Below are positions 42,877-52,768 of a DNA stretch of 64,000 nucleotides, piece after piece; the first letter of the stretch is position 1; every line of letters starts with the position of its first letter. Below the pieces are notes generated by a model, which saw only the letters and a list, made by a program, of their open reading frames with translations, made no database searches and was not told where the DNA came from. The stretch spans positions 1,055,501 through 1,119,500 of the forward strand of contig NZ_FSQT01000002.1 of NCBI RefSeq assembly GCF_900143515.1, written 5' to 3'. The stretch is from Micromonospora cremea. GTDB taxonomy: Bacteria; Actinomycetota; Actinomycetes; Mycobacteriales; Micromonosporaceae. The position numbers were made by a program, and so were the translations under genes.

Positions 42877-45800
42877 GTGTCGACCCAGCAGACTTCGCAG
42901 GATAACCCACTGGCGGGTTTCGGCCCGAACGAGTGGATCGTCGAGGACATGTACCAGCGCTACCTCGCCGACCCAACGAGTGTCGATTCGGCCTGGCACG
43001 ACTTCTTCGCCGACTACCGACCGGCGCCGGGCGCCGCCACCCCACGCGGCGGTGAGTCGGCGGGCACGCCGGCCGCAACGCCGGAGCCGGACGGCCAGCC
43101 GGAGGCGGCCGCCTCGGTCAGCCAGCCCAGCGCCGCGACGAAGCCGGCGGCAGCCAGCAAGCCGGCCGCCTCGCAGCCGGCACCGGCCAAGCCCGCCGCC
43201 GCGGCACCCGCCCCGGCGAAGGCCGCCGCGCCGGCGAAGGCCGCCCCGGCCAAGCCGGCCGCGAAGGCTGCCGCGCCGAGCGCCGAGGGCCCGCAGACCA
43301 CCCCGCTGCGCGGGGTCGCCGCGAAGATCGTCCAGAACATGGACGCCTCGCTGAGCGTGCCCACCGCGACCAGCGTCCGCGCGGTCCCGGCCAAGCTGCT
43401 GGTGGACAACCGCATCGTGATCAACAACCACCTCGCCCGCGGGCGCGGTGGCAAGGTCAGCTTCACCCACCTGGTCGGCTACGCGATGGTCCGGGCGCTG
43501 GTCCAGCACCCGGAGATGAACAACTCCTTCGCCGAGGCCAACGGCAAGCCCGCCGTGGTCCGCCCGGCGCACGTCAACCTCGGCATCGCGATCGACCTGA
43601 CCAAGCCGGACGGCACCCGCAACCTGGTGGTCCCCTCCATCAAGGGCTGCGAGCAGATGGACTTCCGGCAGTTCTGGCAGGCGTACGAGGACGTGGTCCG
43701 GCGGGCGCGGCGCAACGAGCTGACCATGGAGGACTACTCCGGCACCACGATCTCGCTGACCAACCCGGGCGGCATCGGCACCGTGCACTCGATGCCGCGG
43801 CTGATGCAGGGGCAGAGCGCGATCATCGGCGTCGGCGCGATGGAGTACCCGGCCCCCTACCAGGGCATGTCCGAGGCCACCCTGGCCGAGCTGGCGGTCA
43901 GCAAGATCATCACGCTGACCAGCACGTACGACCACCGGATCATCCAGGGCGCGCAGTCCGGCGAGTTCCTCAAGGTGATGCACGAGCTGATCCTGGGCGA
44001 GCACGGCTTCTACGACGAGATCTTCACCTCGCTGCGGATCCCGTACGAGCCGGTCCGCTGGGTACGCGACGTCGCGGTCAACTCCGAGGGCCAGATCAAC
44101 AAGACCGCGCGGGTGCACGAGCTGATCCACGCCTACCGGGTGCGCGGGCACCTGATGGCCGACACCGACCCGCTCGAGTTCAAGATCCGCAAGCACCCCG
44201 ACCTGGACGTCCTCCAGCACGGGCTGACCCTGTGGGACCTCGACCGCGAGTTCCCGGTGAACGGCTTCGCCGGCCGGCAGCGGATGAAGCTGCGCGAGAT
44301 CCTCGGCGTGCTGCGCGACTCGTACTGCCGCCGCGTCGGCATCGAGTACATGCACATCCAGGACCCGGAGGAGCGGCGCTGGATCCAGGAGCGGATCGAG
44401 CGCAAGTACGAGAAGCCCTCCCCGGACGAGCAGAAGCACGTGCTCAACCGGCTCAACGCCGCCGAGGCGTTCGAGACCTTCCTGCAGACCAAGTACGTCG
44501 GCCAGAAGCGCTTCTCGCTGGAGGGTGGCGAGTCGCTGATCCCGCTGCTCGGCGAGGTGCTGGAGTCCTCCGCCGAGAGCGGGCTGGACGAGGTCGTCAT
44601 CGGCATGGCCCACCGGGGTCGGCTCAACGTGCTGGCCAACATCGTCGGCAAGCCGTACGAGAAGATTTTCTCCGAGTTCGAGGGGCACCTGGACCCGCGC
44701 TCGACGCAGGGCTCCGGCGACGTGAAGTACCACCTCGGCCAGAACGGCAAGTTCACCACCCCCGACGGCGGCCACGCGGTCAAGGTGTCCGTGGTGGCCA
44801 ACCCGTCACACCTGGAGGCCGTCGACCCGGTGCTGGAGGGCATCGTCCGGGCCAAGCAGGACCGGATCGACCTCAAGCTGGAGGGCTACACCGTGCTGCC
44901 GCTGGCGGTGCACGGTGACGCCGCGTTCGCCGGGCAGGGCGTGGTCGCCGAGACGCTCAACCTGTCGCAGCTGCGCGGCTACCGCACCGGCGGCACCGTG
45001 CACGTGGTGGTCAACAACCAGGTCGGCTTCACCACCGCCCCGGAGTACAGCCGGTCCAGCCTCTACAGCACCGACGTGGCCCGGATGATCCAGGCGCCGA
45101 TCTTCCACGTCAACGGCGACGACCCGGAGGCCGTGGTCCGGGTAGCCCGGCTGGCCTTCGAGTACCGGCAGGCGTTCAACAAGGACGTCGTGATCGACAT
45201 GGTCTGCTACCGCCGGCGCGGGCACAACGAGGGCGACGACCCGTCGATGTCCAACCCCCAGATGTACAAGATCATTGATTCCAAGCGCTCGGTCCGCAAG
45301 CTCTACACCGAGGAGCTGATCGGTCGCGGCGACATCACCGTGGAGGACGCGGAGGAGCTGCTACGCGACTACCAGTCGCAGCTGGAGCGGGTCTTCAAGG
45401 CCACTCGGGATGCCGCCTCGGCGCCGCGCCAGCTCAACCGGCCGCGCCGCGAGGAGGAGCCGGAGCCGCAGGTCGACACCGCCACCGACGCCGCCGTGGT
45501 GAAGGCGATCGGCGAGGCGCACATCAACCTGCCGGAGGGATTCACCCCGCACAAGCGGATCCAGCAACTGCTCGACCGGCGGGCCAAGATGTCCGTCGAG
45601 GGCAACATCGACTGGGGCTTCGGCGAGATCATCGCGCTCGGGGCGCTGCTGCACGACGGGGTCACCGTCCGGCTGGCCGGTCAGGACTCCCGCCGCGGCA
45701 CCTTCGTCCAGCGGCACGCCTCGGTGGTCGACGCCCGTACCGGCGACGACTACCTGCCGCTGAAGTCACTCACCGGCGACGGCGAGCGCTCCCGGTTCTT

Positions 45801-46641
45801 CGTGCACGACTCGCTGCTCAGCGAGTACGCCGCGATGGGCTTCGAGTACGGCTACTCGGTGGAGAACATCAACGCGCTGGTCGCCTGGGAGGCCCAGTTC
45901 GGTGACTTCGTCAACGGCGCCCAGTCCGTGATCGACGAGTTCATCTCCTCCGGTGAGGTGAAGTGGGGTCAGCGCTCGGCGGTCACCCTGCTGCTGCCGC
46001 ACGGCCACGAGGGTCAGGGCCCGGACCACACCTCCGGCCGCCCGGAGCGGTTCCTGCAGATGTGCGCCGAGGACAACATGCGGGTCGCCATCCCGACCAC
46101 CCCGGCGAACTACTTCCACCTGCTGCGCCGCCAGGCCCTGTCGCCGAAGCGCAAGCCGCTGGTGGTCTTCACGCCGAAGTCGCTGCTGCGGCACAAGCTC
46201 TGCGTCTCGTCGGTGGAGGACTTCACCACCGGCACCTTCCAGCCGGTGCTGCGCGACACGGCCGCCCCGGCGCCGGAGGCGGTGAAGCGGGTGCTGCTCT
46301 GCTCGGGCAAGATCTACTACGACCTGTTCCAGGCCCGGCAGGAGCGCGGCGTCACCGACACCGCGATCATCCGGATCGAGCAGCTGTACCCGCTGGCGGT
46401 GGAGGAGATCCGGGCCGCCCTGGCGCAGTACCCGAACGCGGAGGACTTCGCCTGGGTGCAGGAGGAGCCGGCCAACCAGGGCGCCTGGTCGTTCGTCGCG
46501 CTCAACCTCCTGGAGCACCTCACGGACGTTCGGCTGCGGCGGATCTCCCGCCCGGCCGCGGCCGCCCCGGCGGTCGGCTCGGCCAAGACGCACGAGGTCG
46601 AGCAGAACGCCCTGATCGAGGCGGCACTCCCCCGCCCCTGA
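42877..46641 (+). CDS. kgd: 2-oxoglutarate decarboxylase/dehydrogenase E1-E2 fusion (Kgd)
   Basis: A 1254-residue ThDP enzyme of the actinobacterial type. A short N-terminal [30 protein letters not shown] segment is followed by a Pro/Ala/Lys-rich linker (about 50-140). The succinyltransferase-like E2 core (about 150-370) has [16 protein letters not shown]. The E1 body includes [14 protein letters not shown], ThDP-binding GD-x-N-type residues near the EGDDPSMSN segment, and the C-terminal transketolase-like part ([25 protein letters not shown]). It catalyses the 2-oxoglutarate step of the TCA cycle, with lipoylated partners or as a decarboxylase. Uses GTG 42877; GAAAGAGG lies upstream. Confidence 0.96.
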   Translation: MSTQQTSQDNPLAGFGPNEWIVEDMYQRYLADPTSVDSAWHDFFADYRPAPGAATPRGGESAGTPAATPEPDGQPEAAASVSQPSAATKPAAASKPAASQPAPAKPAAAAPAPAKAAAPAKAAPAKPAAKAAAPSAEGPQTTPLRGVAAKIVQNMDASLSVPTATSVRAVPAKLLVDNRIVINNHLARGRGGKVSFTHLVGYAMVRALVQHPEMNNSFAEANGKPAVVRPAHVNLGIAIDLTKPDGTRNLVVPSIKGCEQMDFRQFWQAYEDVVRRARRNELTMEDYSGTTISLTNPGGIGTVHSMPRLMQGQSAIIGVGAMEYPAPYQGMSEATLAELAVSKIITLTSTYDHRIIQGAQSGEFLKVMHELILGEHGFYDEIFTSLRIPYEPVRWVRDVAVNSEGQINKTARVHELIHAYRVRGHLMADTDPLEFKIRKHPDLDVLQHGLTLWDLDREFPVNGFAGRQRMKLREILGVLRDSYCRRVGIEYMHIQDPEERRWIQERIERKYEKPSPDEQKHVLNRLNAAEAFETFLQTKYVGQKRFSLEGGESLIPLLGEVLESSAESGLDEVVIGMAHRGRLNVLANIVGKPYEKIFSEFEGHLDPRSTQGSGDVKYHLGQNGKFTTPDGGHAVKVSVVANPSHLEAVDPVLEGIVRAKQDRIDLKLEGYTVLPLAVHGDAAFAGQGVVAETLNLSQLRGYRTGGTVHVVVNNQVGFTTAPEYSRSSLYSTDVARMIQAPIFHVNGDDPEAVVRVARLAFEYRQAFNKDVVIDMVCYRRRGHNEGDDPSMSNPQMYKIIDSKRSVRKLYTEELIGRGDITVEDAEELLRDYQSQLERVFKATRDAASAPRQLNRPRREEEPEPQVDTATDAAVVKAIGEAHINLPEGFTPHKRIQQLLDRRAKMSVEGNIDWGFGEIIALGALLHDGVTVRLAGQDSRRGTFVQRHASVVDARTGDDYLPLKSLTGDGERSRFFVHDSLLSEYAAMGFEYGYSVENINALVAWEAQFGDFVNGAQSVIDEFISSGEVKWGQRSAVTLLLPHGHEGQGPDHTSGRPERFLQMCAEDNMRVAIPTTPANYFHLLRRQALSPKRKPLVVFTPKSLLRHKLCVSSVEDFTTGTFQPVLRDTAAPAPEAVKRVLLCSGKIYYDLFQARQERGVTDTAIIRIEQLYPLAVEEIRAALAQYPNAEDFAWVQEEPANQGAWSFVALNLLEHLTDVRLRRISRPAAAAPAVGSAKTHEVEQNALIEAALPRP

Positions 46642-46716
46642 GCTCCACCCATCCCTGCGACACCCCCGGTCCCGCCCGCTCCCCGCGGGCGGGACCGGCG
46701 CCCTGTCCCGCCGCCG

Positions 46717-46774
46717 CGATCTAGGGCTTATCGTCGTGAGTCGATCTCGGATCGCGACGATAAGCCCTAGATCG
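46717..46774. repeat. GATCTAGGGC-type long palindrome, copy 2
   Basis: A perfect 20-bp inverted repeat (CGATCTAGGGCTTATCGTCG) with an 18-base loop lies downstream of kgd. It differs from copy 1 (19380-19441) at one core position, a change from A to T mirrored by T to A in the other arm, so pairing is kept. Confidence 0.85.
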
Positions 46775-46833
46775 ACGCACCAGAGACGCACGCGACAGCG
46801 ACGCACGCATCAGCGAGGAGCGAGGACGTTCCG

Positions 46834-47013
46834 ATGTACTTCACCGACCGTGGTATCGAGGAGCTGGTTGAGCGCCGGGGCGACGAGCAGGTGACCCTGG
46901 AATGGCTCGGCGAGCGCCTGCGTGATTTCGTGGACCTCAACCCCGACTTCGAAACCCCCATCGAGCGCCTGGCCACCTACCTGGCCCGCCTCGACGACCC
47001 CGACGACGAGTAA
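46834..47013 (+). CDS. small acidic protein, DUF6104-like
   Basis: A 59-residue protein (starts MYFTDRGIEELVERRGDEQ, ends YLARLDDPDDE) with two amphipathic helices and 17 Asp/Glu residues. It resembles the short DUF6104 family of actinobacteria, which I recall next to kgd in Streptomyces and relatives; the function is unknown. GAGGAGCGAGG precedes ATG 46834. Its position between two palindromes suggests its own transcript. Confidence 0.7.
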   Translation: MYFTDRGIEELVERRGDEQVTLEWLGERLRDFVDLNPDFETPIERLATYLARLDDPDDE

Positions 47014-47044
47014 CGCCCCCGCCCCGCCCCCGCCCCCACCCTCG

Positions 47045-47101
47045 TGATCATGAAGTTGTTGCGCGTGTCGCCGGCGAGTCGCGGCAACAACTTCATGATC
47101 A
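47045..47101. repeat. TGATCATGAAGTTGTTGC palindrome
   Basis: A perfect 18-bp inverted repeat (47045-47062 with 47084-47101) and 21-base loop, 31 bases after the DUF6104 gene. It is AT-rich in a GC-rich genome and begins with the same TGATC as the GATCTAGGGC family, but the rest differs. Confidence 0.8.
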
Positions 47102-47161
47102 AAGGAGAAGGTGCCGGGGGTGGGAGGGCGGAGGGCCCGGGTTGGAGGGTGCGCGATCTTC

Positions 47162-47167
47162 TAGGGT
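47162..47167 (+). promoter_or_regulatory. -10 element of a leaderless promoter (pta-ackA)
   Basis: TAGGGT, six bases before GTG 47174. Confidence 0.55.
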
Positions 47168-47173
47168 GGGGAC

Positions 47174-49243
47174 GTGGCCCGGAGTGTGTATCTGACGAGT
47201 GTGGGATCGGGCGGGGGTAAGTCGACCGTCGCCCTCGGGCTGGCCGAGTTGCTGTCCCGCCAGGTCGGGCGGATCGGCGTGTTCCGGCCACTGGTCGCCG
47301 ACACCGGCCCGGACCCGATCCTCGCCCTGCTCAGCGAGCGTTACCGGATCGAGCAGCCGCTCGCCGAGCTGGCCGGGATGAGCTATGCCGAAGCCACCGC
47401 ACTTGTCGCCGACGGTCGGCGGGAGGAGCTGATCTCCGCCGTCGTCGAGCGCTACCGGGCGGTGGAGCGGCAGTGCCCGGCGGTGGTCGTGGTGGGCAGC
47501 GACTTCGACGACCCGGGCGACCCGGCCCGCCCCCGGGAGCTGGCCTTCAACGCCCGGCTGGCCACCGAGTTCGGCAGCGTGGTGGTGCCGGTGGTGGACG
47601 GCTTCGGGCAGGAGCCGGCGGCCGTCGCGGCCGCCGTGCGGGGGGCGTACCACGATCTGGCCGACCTGGGCGCAACCGTGCTCGCGGTGATCGCCAACCG
47701 GGTGCCCGGGCCGATGACCCTGCCCGACCTGCCGGTGCCGGCGTACGCCATCCCGGAGGTGCCCAGCGTGTCGGCGCCAACGGTGGCCGAGGTGGCGGCG
47801 GCGCTCGGCGCCACCCTGCTCGCCGGGGACGACGCGGCGCTCGGGCGGGACGTGCTGGACTTCGTGGTCGGCGCCGCACACGTGCCCACGCTGCTGGACC
47901 ACCTCACCGATGGCGCCCTGGTGATCACCCCCGGGGACCGCGCCGACCTGCTCGTCGCCGCCAGCGCCGCGCACGTGGCCGGGCAGGTGTCGGTGGCCGG
48001 GCTGGTGCTGACCCTCGGCGAGCAGCCCGACCCGCGGGTGATGCGGCTGGTGGAGGGGATGAACACCGGGTTGGCGGTGCTCTCCGTACGCAGTGACAGC
48101 TACGACACGGTGGCCGCGTCCAGCCGGATCGAGGGCCGGCCCAGCGCCGCCAATCCGCGCAAGGTGGAGGCCGCGCTCGGCGCGTTCGAGCGCTGCGTGG
48201 ACACCGACGACCTTGCCCGCCGGCTGCGCGTCAGCCGGTCGACCCGGGTCACCCCCCTGATGTTCGAGAACGAGCTGATCGACCGGGCCCGGTCGCAACG
48301 CCGGCACCTGGTGCTGCCGGAGGGCGCCGACGAGCGGATCCTGCGCGCGGCGGAGATCCTGCTCCGTCGGGGGGTGGTCGAGCTGACCCTGCTCGGCCGG
48401 CCGGACGACATCGCCCGGCGTACCCGTGAGCTGGGCATCGACCTCGGCGACGCGCACCTGGTCGACCCGGTCACCAGCGCGTGGCGGGACGACTTCGCGG
48501 CCGAGTACGCCCAACTGCGCGCCCACCGGGGCGTCACCGCCGAGTTGGCGCACGACATCGTCGCCCAACCCAACTACTTCGGCACCCTGATGGTGTCCAC
48601 CGGGCGGGCCGACGGCATGGTGTCCGGCGCGACGCAAACCACCGCCGCCACCATCCGACCGGCGTTCGAGATCATCCGAACCCTGCCGGAGGTCTCGGTG
48701 GCCTCCAGCGTCTTCTTCATGCTGCTCGCCGACCGGGTGCTGGTCTACGGCGACTGCGCGGTCAACCGCGACCCGGACGCCGCCCAGCTCGCCGACATCG
48801 CGATCTCGTCCGCCGACACCGCCGCCCGGTTCGGCATCGAGCCCCGGGTGGCGATGCTGTCGTACTCCACCGGCAGCTCCGGGGCCGGCGCGGACGTGGA
48901 GAAGGTCGCCGCGGCCACCGCGCTGGTCCGGGAGCGCCGGCCAGACCTGCTGGTCGAGGGTCCGATCCAGTACGACGCGGCGATCGACCCGGCGGTGGCG
49001 GCGACCAAGCTGCCGGGCAGCCCGGTCGCCGGCCGGGCCACGGTCTTCATCTTTCCGGACCTGAACACGGGCAACAACACGTACAAGGCGGTGCAGCGCT
49101 CCGCCGGGGCGGTCGCCGTCGGCCCGGTGATGCAGGGCCTGCGCCGGCCGGTGAACGACCTGTCCCGGGGCGCAACCGTGCCGGACATCGTCAACACGGT
49201 GGCGATCACCGCCATCCAGGCGGCCACCGAGGAGGCCTCGTGA
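47174..49243 (+). CDS. pta: phosphate acetyltransferase
   Basis: A 689-residue long-form Pta. An N-terminal P-loop-like BioD domain begins VYLTSVGSGGGKSTVALGLAELL (about 5-27). A DRTGG-type middle domain follows (about 200-330), then the C-terminal catalytic domain with LPEGADERILRAAEIL, QPNYFGTLMVSTGRADGMVSGA and FPDLNTGNNTYKAVQR. It interconverts acetyl-CoA and acetyl phosphate. GTG 47174 has TAGGGT six bases upstream. Overlaps ackA by GTGA. The pair handles acetate excretion or reuse and sits beside kgd. Confidence 0.95.
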   Translation: MARSVYLTSVGSGGGKSTVALGLAELLSRQVGRIGVFRPLVADTGPDPILALLSERYRIEQPLAELAGMSYAEATALVADGRREELISAVVERYRAVERQCPAVVVVGSDFDDPGDPARPRELAFNARLATEFGSVVVPVVDGFGQEPAAVAAAVRGAYHDLADLGATVLAVIANRVPGPMTLPDLPVPAYAIPEVPSVSAPTVAEVAAALGATLLAGDDAALGRDVLDFVVGAAHVPTLLDHLTDGALVITPGDRADLLVAASAAHVAGQVSVAGLVLTLGEQPDPRVMRLVEGMNTGLAVLSVRSDSYDTVAASSRIEGRPSAANPRKVEAALGAFERCVDTDDLARRLRVSRSTRVTPLMFENELIDRARSQRRHLVLPEGADERILRAAEILLRRGVVELTLLGRPDDIARRTRELGIDLGDAHLVDPVTSAWRDDFAAEYAQLRAHRGVTAELAHDIVAQPNYFGTLMVSTGRADGMVSGATQTTAATIRPAFEIIRTLPEVSVASSVFFMLLADRVLVYGDCAVNRDPDAAQLADIAISSADTAARFGIEPRVAMLSYSTGSSGAGADVEKVAAATALVRERRPDLLVEGPIQYDAAIDPAVAATKLPGSPVAGRATVFIFPDLNTGNNTYKAVQRSAGAVAVGPVMQGLRRPVNDLSRGATVPDIVNTVAITAIQAATEEAS

Positions 49244-50355
49244 GTCGGGTGCTGGTGCTCAACTGCGGGTCGTCATCGGTCAAGTGGCGCCGCTACGACG
49301 GTGAACGGGTGCTCGACCAGGGCACCGTCGAGCGGGTCGGTGAACCCGGTGGCGGGCCGGCGGACCACACCACCGCCGTCCGGCAGATCCTGGCCGGGCA
49401 GGACCTGAGCGGGCTGGCGGCGGTCGGGCACCGGGTGGTGCACGGCGGCCGGACGTTCACCACGCCGGTCCTGGTCGACGACGCGGTGCTGGCCGCGATC
49501 CGGGACCTGGTCCCGCTCGCCCCGCTGCACAACCCGGCCAACCTGGCCGGCATCGAGGTGGCCCGGGAGATGCTGCCGAACGTTCCGCAGGTCGCCGTCT
49601 TCGACACCGCGTTCCACCACACCCTGCCGGAGGCCGCCACCACCTACGCGATCGACCGGGACACCGCCGAGCGGTACGCGATCCGCCGGTACGGCTTCCA
49701 CGGCACCTCACACGCGTACGTCTCCCGGCGCACCGCCGAACTGCTGGGCCGCCCGTACGAGCAGCTCAGAACCATCACCCTGCACCTCGGCAACGGGGCC
49801 AGCGCCTGCGCGGTGGCGGACGGCCGCAGCGTCGCCACCTCGATGGGCATGTCCCCGCTGGAGGGGCTGGTGATGGGGACCCGCAGCGGCGACCTGGACC
49901 CGGCCGTGATCTTCCACCTGCGCCGGGAGGGTGGGCTGTCGGTGGACGAGATCGACGACCTGCTGAACCACCGCAGCGGCCTGCTCGGGCTGACCGGCGT
50001 CAACGACATGCGCGAGGTGCTCCAGCGCCGGGCGGCCGGGGACCAGGCCGCGGAGCTGGCCTTCGACGTGTACTGCCGGCGGATCACCGGCTATGTGGGC
50101 GCGTACTACGCGTTGCTCGGCCGGGTCGACGCGATCGCCTTCACCGCCGGGGTGGGCGAGCACGCGGCGCCGGTCCGGGCCGCCGCGCTGGCCGGACTGG
50201 ACCGGCTCGGCATCGCCGTGGACCCGGACCGCAACGCGGGGAAGGGTGACCGGGTGATCTCGCCCGAGGACGCCGAGGTGACCGTCTGCGTCATTCGCAC
50301 CGACGAGGAACGGGAGATCGCCCGGCAGGCCCGGGCCGTGGTCGGAGCCGGCTGA
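49240..50355 (+). CDS. ackA: acetate kinase
   Basis: A 371-residue ASKHA-fold kinase. Seen: VLNCGSSSVKW (4-14), GHRVVHGGRTF (about 62-72), FDTAFHHTLPE (about 118-128), YGFHGTSHAYV (about 148-158), LHLGNGASACAV and MGTRSGDLDPAV (about 180-215), and FTAGVGEHAAPVR near 305. It makes acetate and ATP from acetyl phosphate, the partner reaction of Pta. GTG 49240 follows GGAGG and overlaps the pta stop. Confidence 0.97.
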   Translation: MSRVLVLNCGSSSVKWRRYDGERVLDQGTVERVGEPGGGPADHTTAVRQILAGQDLSGLAAVGHRVVHGGRTFTTPVLVDDAVLAAIRDLVPLAPLHNPANLAGIEVAREMLPNVPQVAVFDTAFHHTLPEAATTYAIDRDTAERYAIRRYGFHGTSHAYVSRRTAELLGRPYEQLRTITLHLGNGASACAVADGRSVATSMGMSPLEGLVMGTRSGDLDPAVIFHLRREGGLSVDEIDDLLNHRSGLLGLTGVNDMREVLQRRAAGDQAAELAFDVYCRRITGYVGAYYALLGRVDAIAFTAGVGEHAAPVRAAALAGLDRLGIAVDPDRNAGKGDRVISPEDAEVTVCVIRTDEEREIARQARAVVGAG

Positions 50356-50431
50356 CGCCATCCCGGCGGCCCGTCACAGAGGCCGCCGCTCGGCGCCGGT
50401 CAGCGCCCGGGCCACACCGGCCGGCTCCGGC

Positions 50432-50605
50432 TCAGCGCAGCGCGAGCCAGGCGACGATGGCCACCAGCAGCACGACGACCACCGCCGCACCGATGATCAG
50501 CGGCAGGCGCGACGGGGACTCCGCCGGCGCGGTGGCCTCCGGCGTCTGGGTGAACGCGCGGAACGCCTCGGTGTTGCCGCTGGGGTCGGTGTAGTTCTCA
50601 GGCAT
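50432..50605 (-). CDS. small single-pass membrane protein
   Basis: A 57-residue hypothetical protein: a polar N-terminal half (NYTDPSGNTEAFRAFTQ) and one C-terminal helix (PLIIGAAVVVVLLVAIVAWLAL). Not recognised. ATG 50605 has TAGGGT seven bases upstream, evidence that it is expressed. Confidence 0.6.
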   Translation of the reverse strand: MPENYTDPSGNTEAFRAFTQTPEATAPAESPSRLPLIIGAAVVVVLLVAIVAWLALR

Positions 50606-50612
50606 GCCGGTG

Positions 50613-50618
50613 ACCCTA
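50613..50618 (-). promoter_or_regulatory. -10 element of a leaderless promoter (57-residue protein)
   Basis: TAGGGT on the minus strand, seven bases before ATG 50605. Confidence 0.5.
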
Positions 50619-50750
50619 GCGAAACCGGTCGCGGCGCACCGCCCCCGCCCATCCCGCCCGGCGTGTCGACCCGGCCGGCGGAGCTGACCCGACCCGGCCG
50701 GTGGGTGCAGCCGGGCCGGACGGCGGGGTCGCTGCCCACACCCGGGCACC

Positions 50751-50756
50751 TACCGT
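50751..50756 (+). promoter_or_regulatory. -10 element of a leaderless promoter (first hydrolase)
   Basis: TACCGT, six bases before ATG 50763. Confidence 0.5.
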
Positions 50757-50762
50757 GGAACG

Positions 50763-51671
50763 ATGGGGGCGGGTCGGCTGATCGCCGTACTGGTGACAGC
50801 GCTGCTGGCCGGCTGCGCGCCGGCCACCGCCGTGGCGGACGGGTCCACCGCCGCCCCGGACGGGCCGCCGTCGGCGCGCCGGGCGCCCGAGGGGTCGTAC
50901 GTCGTCGGCGTGCGTACGCTCACCCTCGATCCCCGCTCGGCGCGCCCCCTGCCGGTGACCATCTGGTACCCGGCATCGCCCGGCGGGGTGGCCGCCGGGC
51001 GGTTTCCGGTGGTCATCTACAGCCACGGCCTGGACAGCCTGCCCGGGCTGCACGCCGAGCTGACCACCCGCTGGGCGGCGGCCGGTTTCGTGGTGGCCGC
51101 TCCGGCGTTCCCGCACACCCGGCGCGGTGCCGCCCGGTTCACCCGGGCCGACGTCCGCAACCAGCCGGCCGACTGCTGGCGGCTCATTCGGCACCTGAGC
51201 GGCCTCGACACCGACCCCGGTGACCCGCTCGCCGGCCATCTGGACCTGGCGTCGATCGCCGCCGCCGGCCACTCGGCCGGCGGCTTCACCACGGCCGGCA
51301 TGTTCACCGAGGGGCACCCGGCCCGGCTGCGCGCCGGGATCGTGATCGCCGGGGGCGGCCTGCCCGGCAGTTTCGCCGGACCGGTCGCGCCCCTGCTCTT
51401 CGTGCACGGCACGGCCGACCCGGTGGTGCCGGTCGCGGTCGGCCGGGCCGCGTACGGGCGCACCCGCGGGCCGGCCGCCTTTCTCAGCCTGCTCGGCCAG
51501 GACCACGGCGCGTACCTCACCCCGGGCAGTCCGGGGTTCGCCCCGGTCCTCGCCAGCACCACCGACTTCCTTCGCTGGACCCTCTACGACAACAGCGCGG
51601 CCGGCGCCCGCCTCCCCGCCGACGCCCGCGCCCCCACCCTGACCCACTACGAGTCCCGCCCGGCCCGCTGA
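50763..51671 (+). CDS. lipoprotein alpha/beta hydrolase (PAF-acetylhydrolase/chlorophyllase-like)
   Basis: A 302-residue exported hydrolase. Lipobox LLAGC (14-18) follows a short signal peptide. FPVVIYSHGL (about 81-90) is the oxyanion strand, GHSAGG (about 175-180) holds the nucleophile serine, and FVHGTADPVVPV (about 216-227) supplies the acid. The charge relay ends near DHG (about 253-255). Its substrate is unknown. It is one of two adjacent paralogues; the second begins about 100 bp downstream. Confidence 0.85.
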   Translation: MGAGRLIAVLVTALLAGCAPATAVADGSTAAPDGPPSARRAPEGSYVVGVRTLTLDPRSARPLPVTIWYPASPGGVAAGRFPVVIYSHGLDSLPGLHAELTTRWAAAGFVVAAPAFPHTRRGAARFTRADVRNQPADCWRLIRHLSGLDTDPGDPLAGHLDLASIAAAGHSAGGFTTAGMFTEGHPARLRAGIVIAGGGLPGSFAGPVAPLLFVHGTADPVVPVAVGRAAYGRTRGPAAFLSLLGQDHGAYLTPGSPGFAPVLASTTDFLRWTLYDNSAAGARLPADARAPTLTHYESRPAR

Positions 51672-51774
51672 CGCCCCTGCCAGGCACGCAGAAGACTGAG
51701 CGCTGGGTCACCGCCCGGCCACGCCACGTCAAACCCGGCCAGGCGGGTCAGCAGGGCAAGGCACAATTGGATTC

Positions 51775-52740
51775 ATGTCCCGTCGCGTCACCCCCGCGCT
51801 GCTGGCCAGCGCCCTGCTCACGGCCGGCCTGGTCGGCTGCTCCGCGGACGCCCGGAAGGCCGAGAGCGGGCAGGCGCCGGTCGCGCCCTCCTCCGTCGCC
51901 TCGGCGACCCCGCGGGTACCCGCCGGGAGCGCGCCACAGCGAGCCTTCGCCGTCGGCGTACGCCAGCTCAAGCTGAACCGGGACGGCCGGGCGCTGCCGG
52001 TGACGCTCTGGTACCCGGCGACCGGGGATGCCGGCGGCGCGGCCAAGCGGTCGGCGGCGGCCGCGGAGGGCCGGTTCCCCGTGGTGATGTTCAGTCACGG
52101 CCTGGGCGGGCGGCCCGACGACTACGCCACGCTGCTGACCCGGTGGGCGGCGGCGGGCTTCGTGGTGGCCGCGCCGGCCTTCCCGCACACCGCCCGGGGC
52201 GGCGACGGCAACGTCCTCGACGTGCTCAACCAGCCGGCCGACGTCTCCTACGCGCTGACACAGGTGCTGGCGCTCGACGGCACGGCCGGCGACCCGTTGC
52301 GCGGCCGGCTGGACGCCGACCGGGTGGCTGCCGCCGGGCACTCGGCCGGCGGGGTGACCACCATCGGTCTCTTCACCGCCAGCCGGGACGAACGGCTGGA
52401 CGCCGGCGTGGTGTTCGCCGGCACGGCGCTCGGCGTGGGTACGGCGTTCGCCGGCGCGGCCGCGCCCCAGCTGTTCGTGCACGGCGAGCTGGACGAGGTG
52501 GTCGACTACGCGGCGGGCCGGGCCGCGTACGACAAGGTGCCGTGGCCGAAGGCGATGCTGAGCCTGCCGAAGGGCGACCACGGGCGGGCCCTGCTCAACG
52601 ACGGCGCGGCGCTGCGGGTGGTCTCGGACACCTCCGTCGAGTTCCTCCGCTGGACGCTCTACGGCGACCCGGCGGCCAAGGGCCGCATCTCCACCGACGC
52701 CACCCGCGGCGACATCGCCACCTTCGACGATCACCTCTGA
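51775..52740 (+). CDS. lipoprotein alpha/beta hydrolase, second tandem paralogue
   Basis: A 321-residue paralogue of the preceding gene. Lipobox LVGC (19-22), FPVVMFSHGLGG (about 101-112), GHSAGGVTT (about 188-196), LFVHGELDEVVDYA (about 228-241) and KGDHGRAL (about 265-272). The two share the same block order (AVGVRQLKL / LPVTLWYPA), indicating local duplication and then divergence. ATG 51775 has CACAAT seven bases upstream. Possibly a dienelactone hydrolase-like or acylglycerol esterase; the substrate is not inferable. Confidence 0.85.
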   Translation: MSRRVTPALLASALLTAGLVGCSADARKAESGQAPVAPSSVASATPRVPAGSAPQRAFAVGVRQLKLNRDGRALPVTLWYPATGDAGGAAKRSAAAAEGRFPVVMFSHGLGGRPDDYATLLTRWAAAGFVVAAPAFPHTARGGDGNVLDVLNQPADVSYALTQVLALDGTAGDPLRGRLDADRVAAAGHSAGGVTTIGLFTASRDERLDAGVVFAGTALGVGTAFAGAAAPQLFVHGELDEVVDYAAGRAAYDKVPWPKAMLSLPKGDHGRALLNDGAALRVVSDTSVEFLRWTLYGDPAAKGRISTDATRGDIATFDDHL

Positions 52741-52768
52741 CCGTCCGAGCCGCAGGGGGCGCCCGGTG

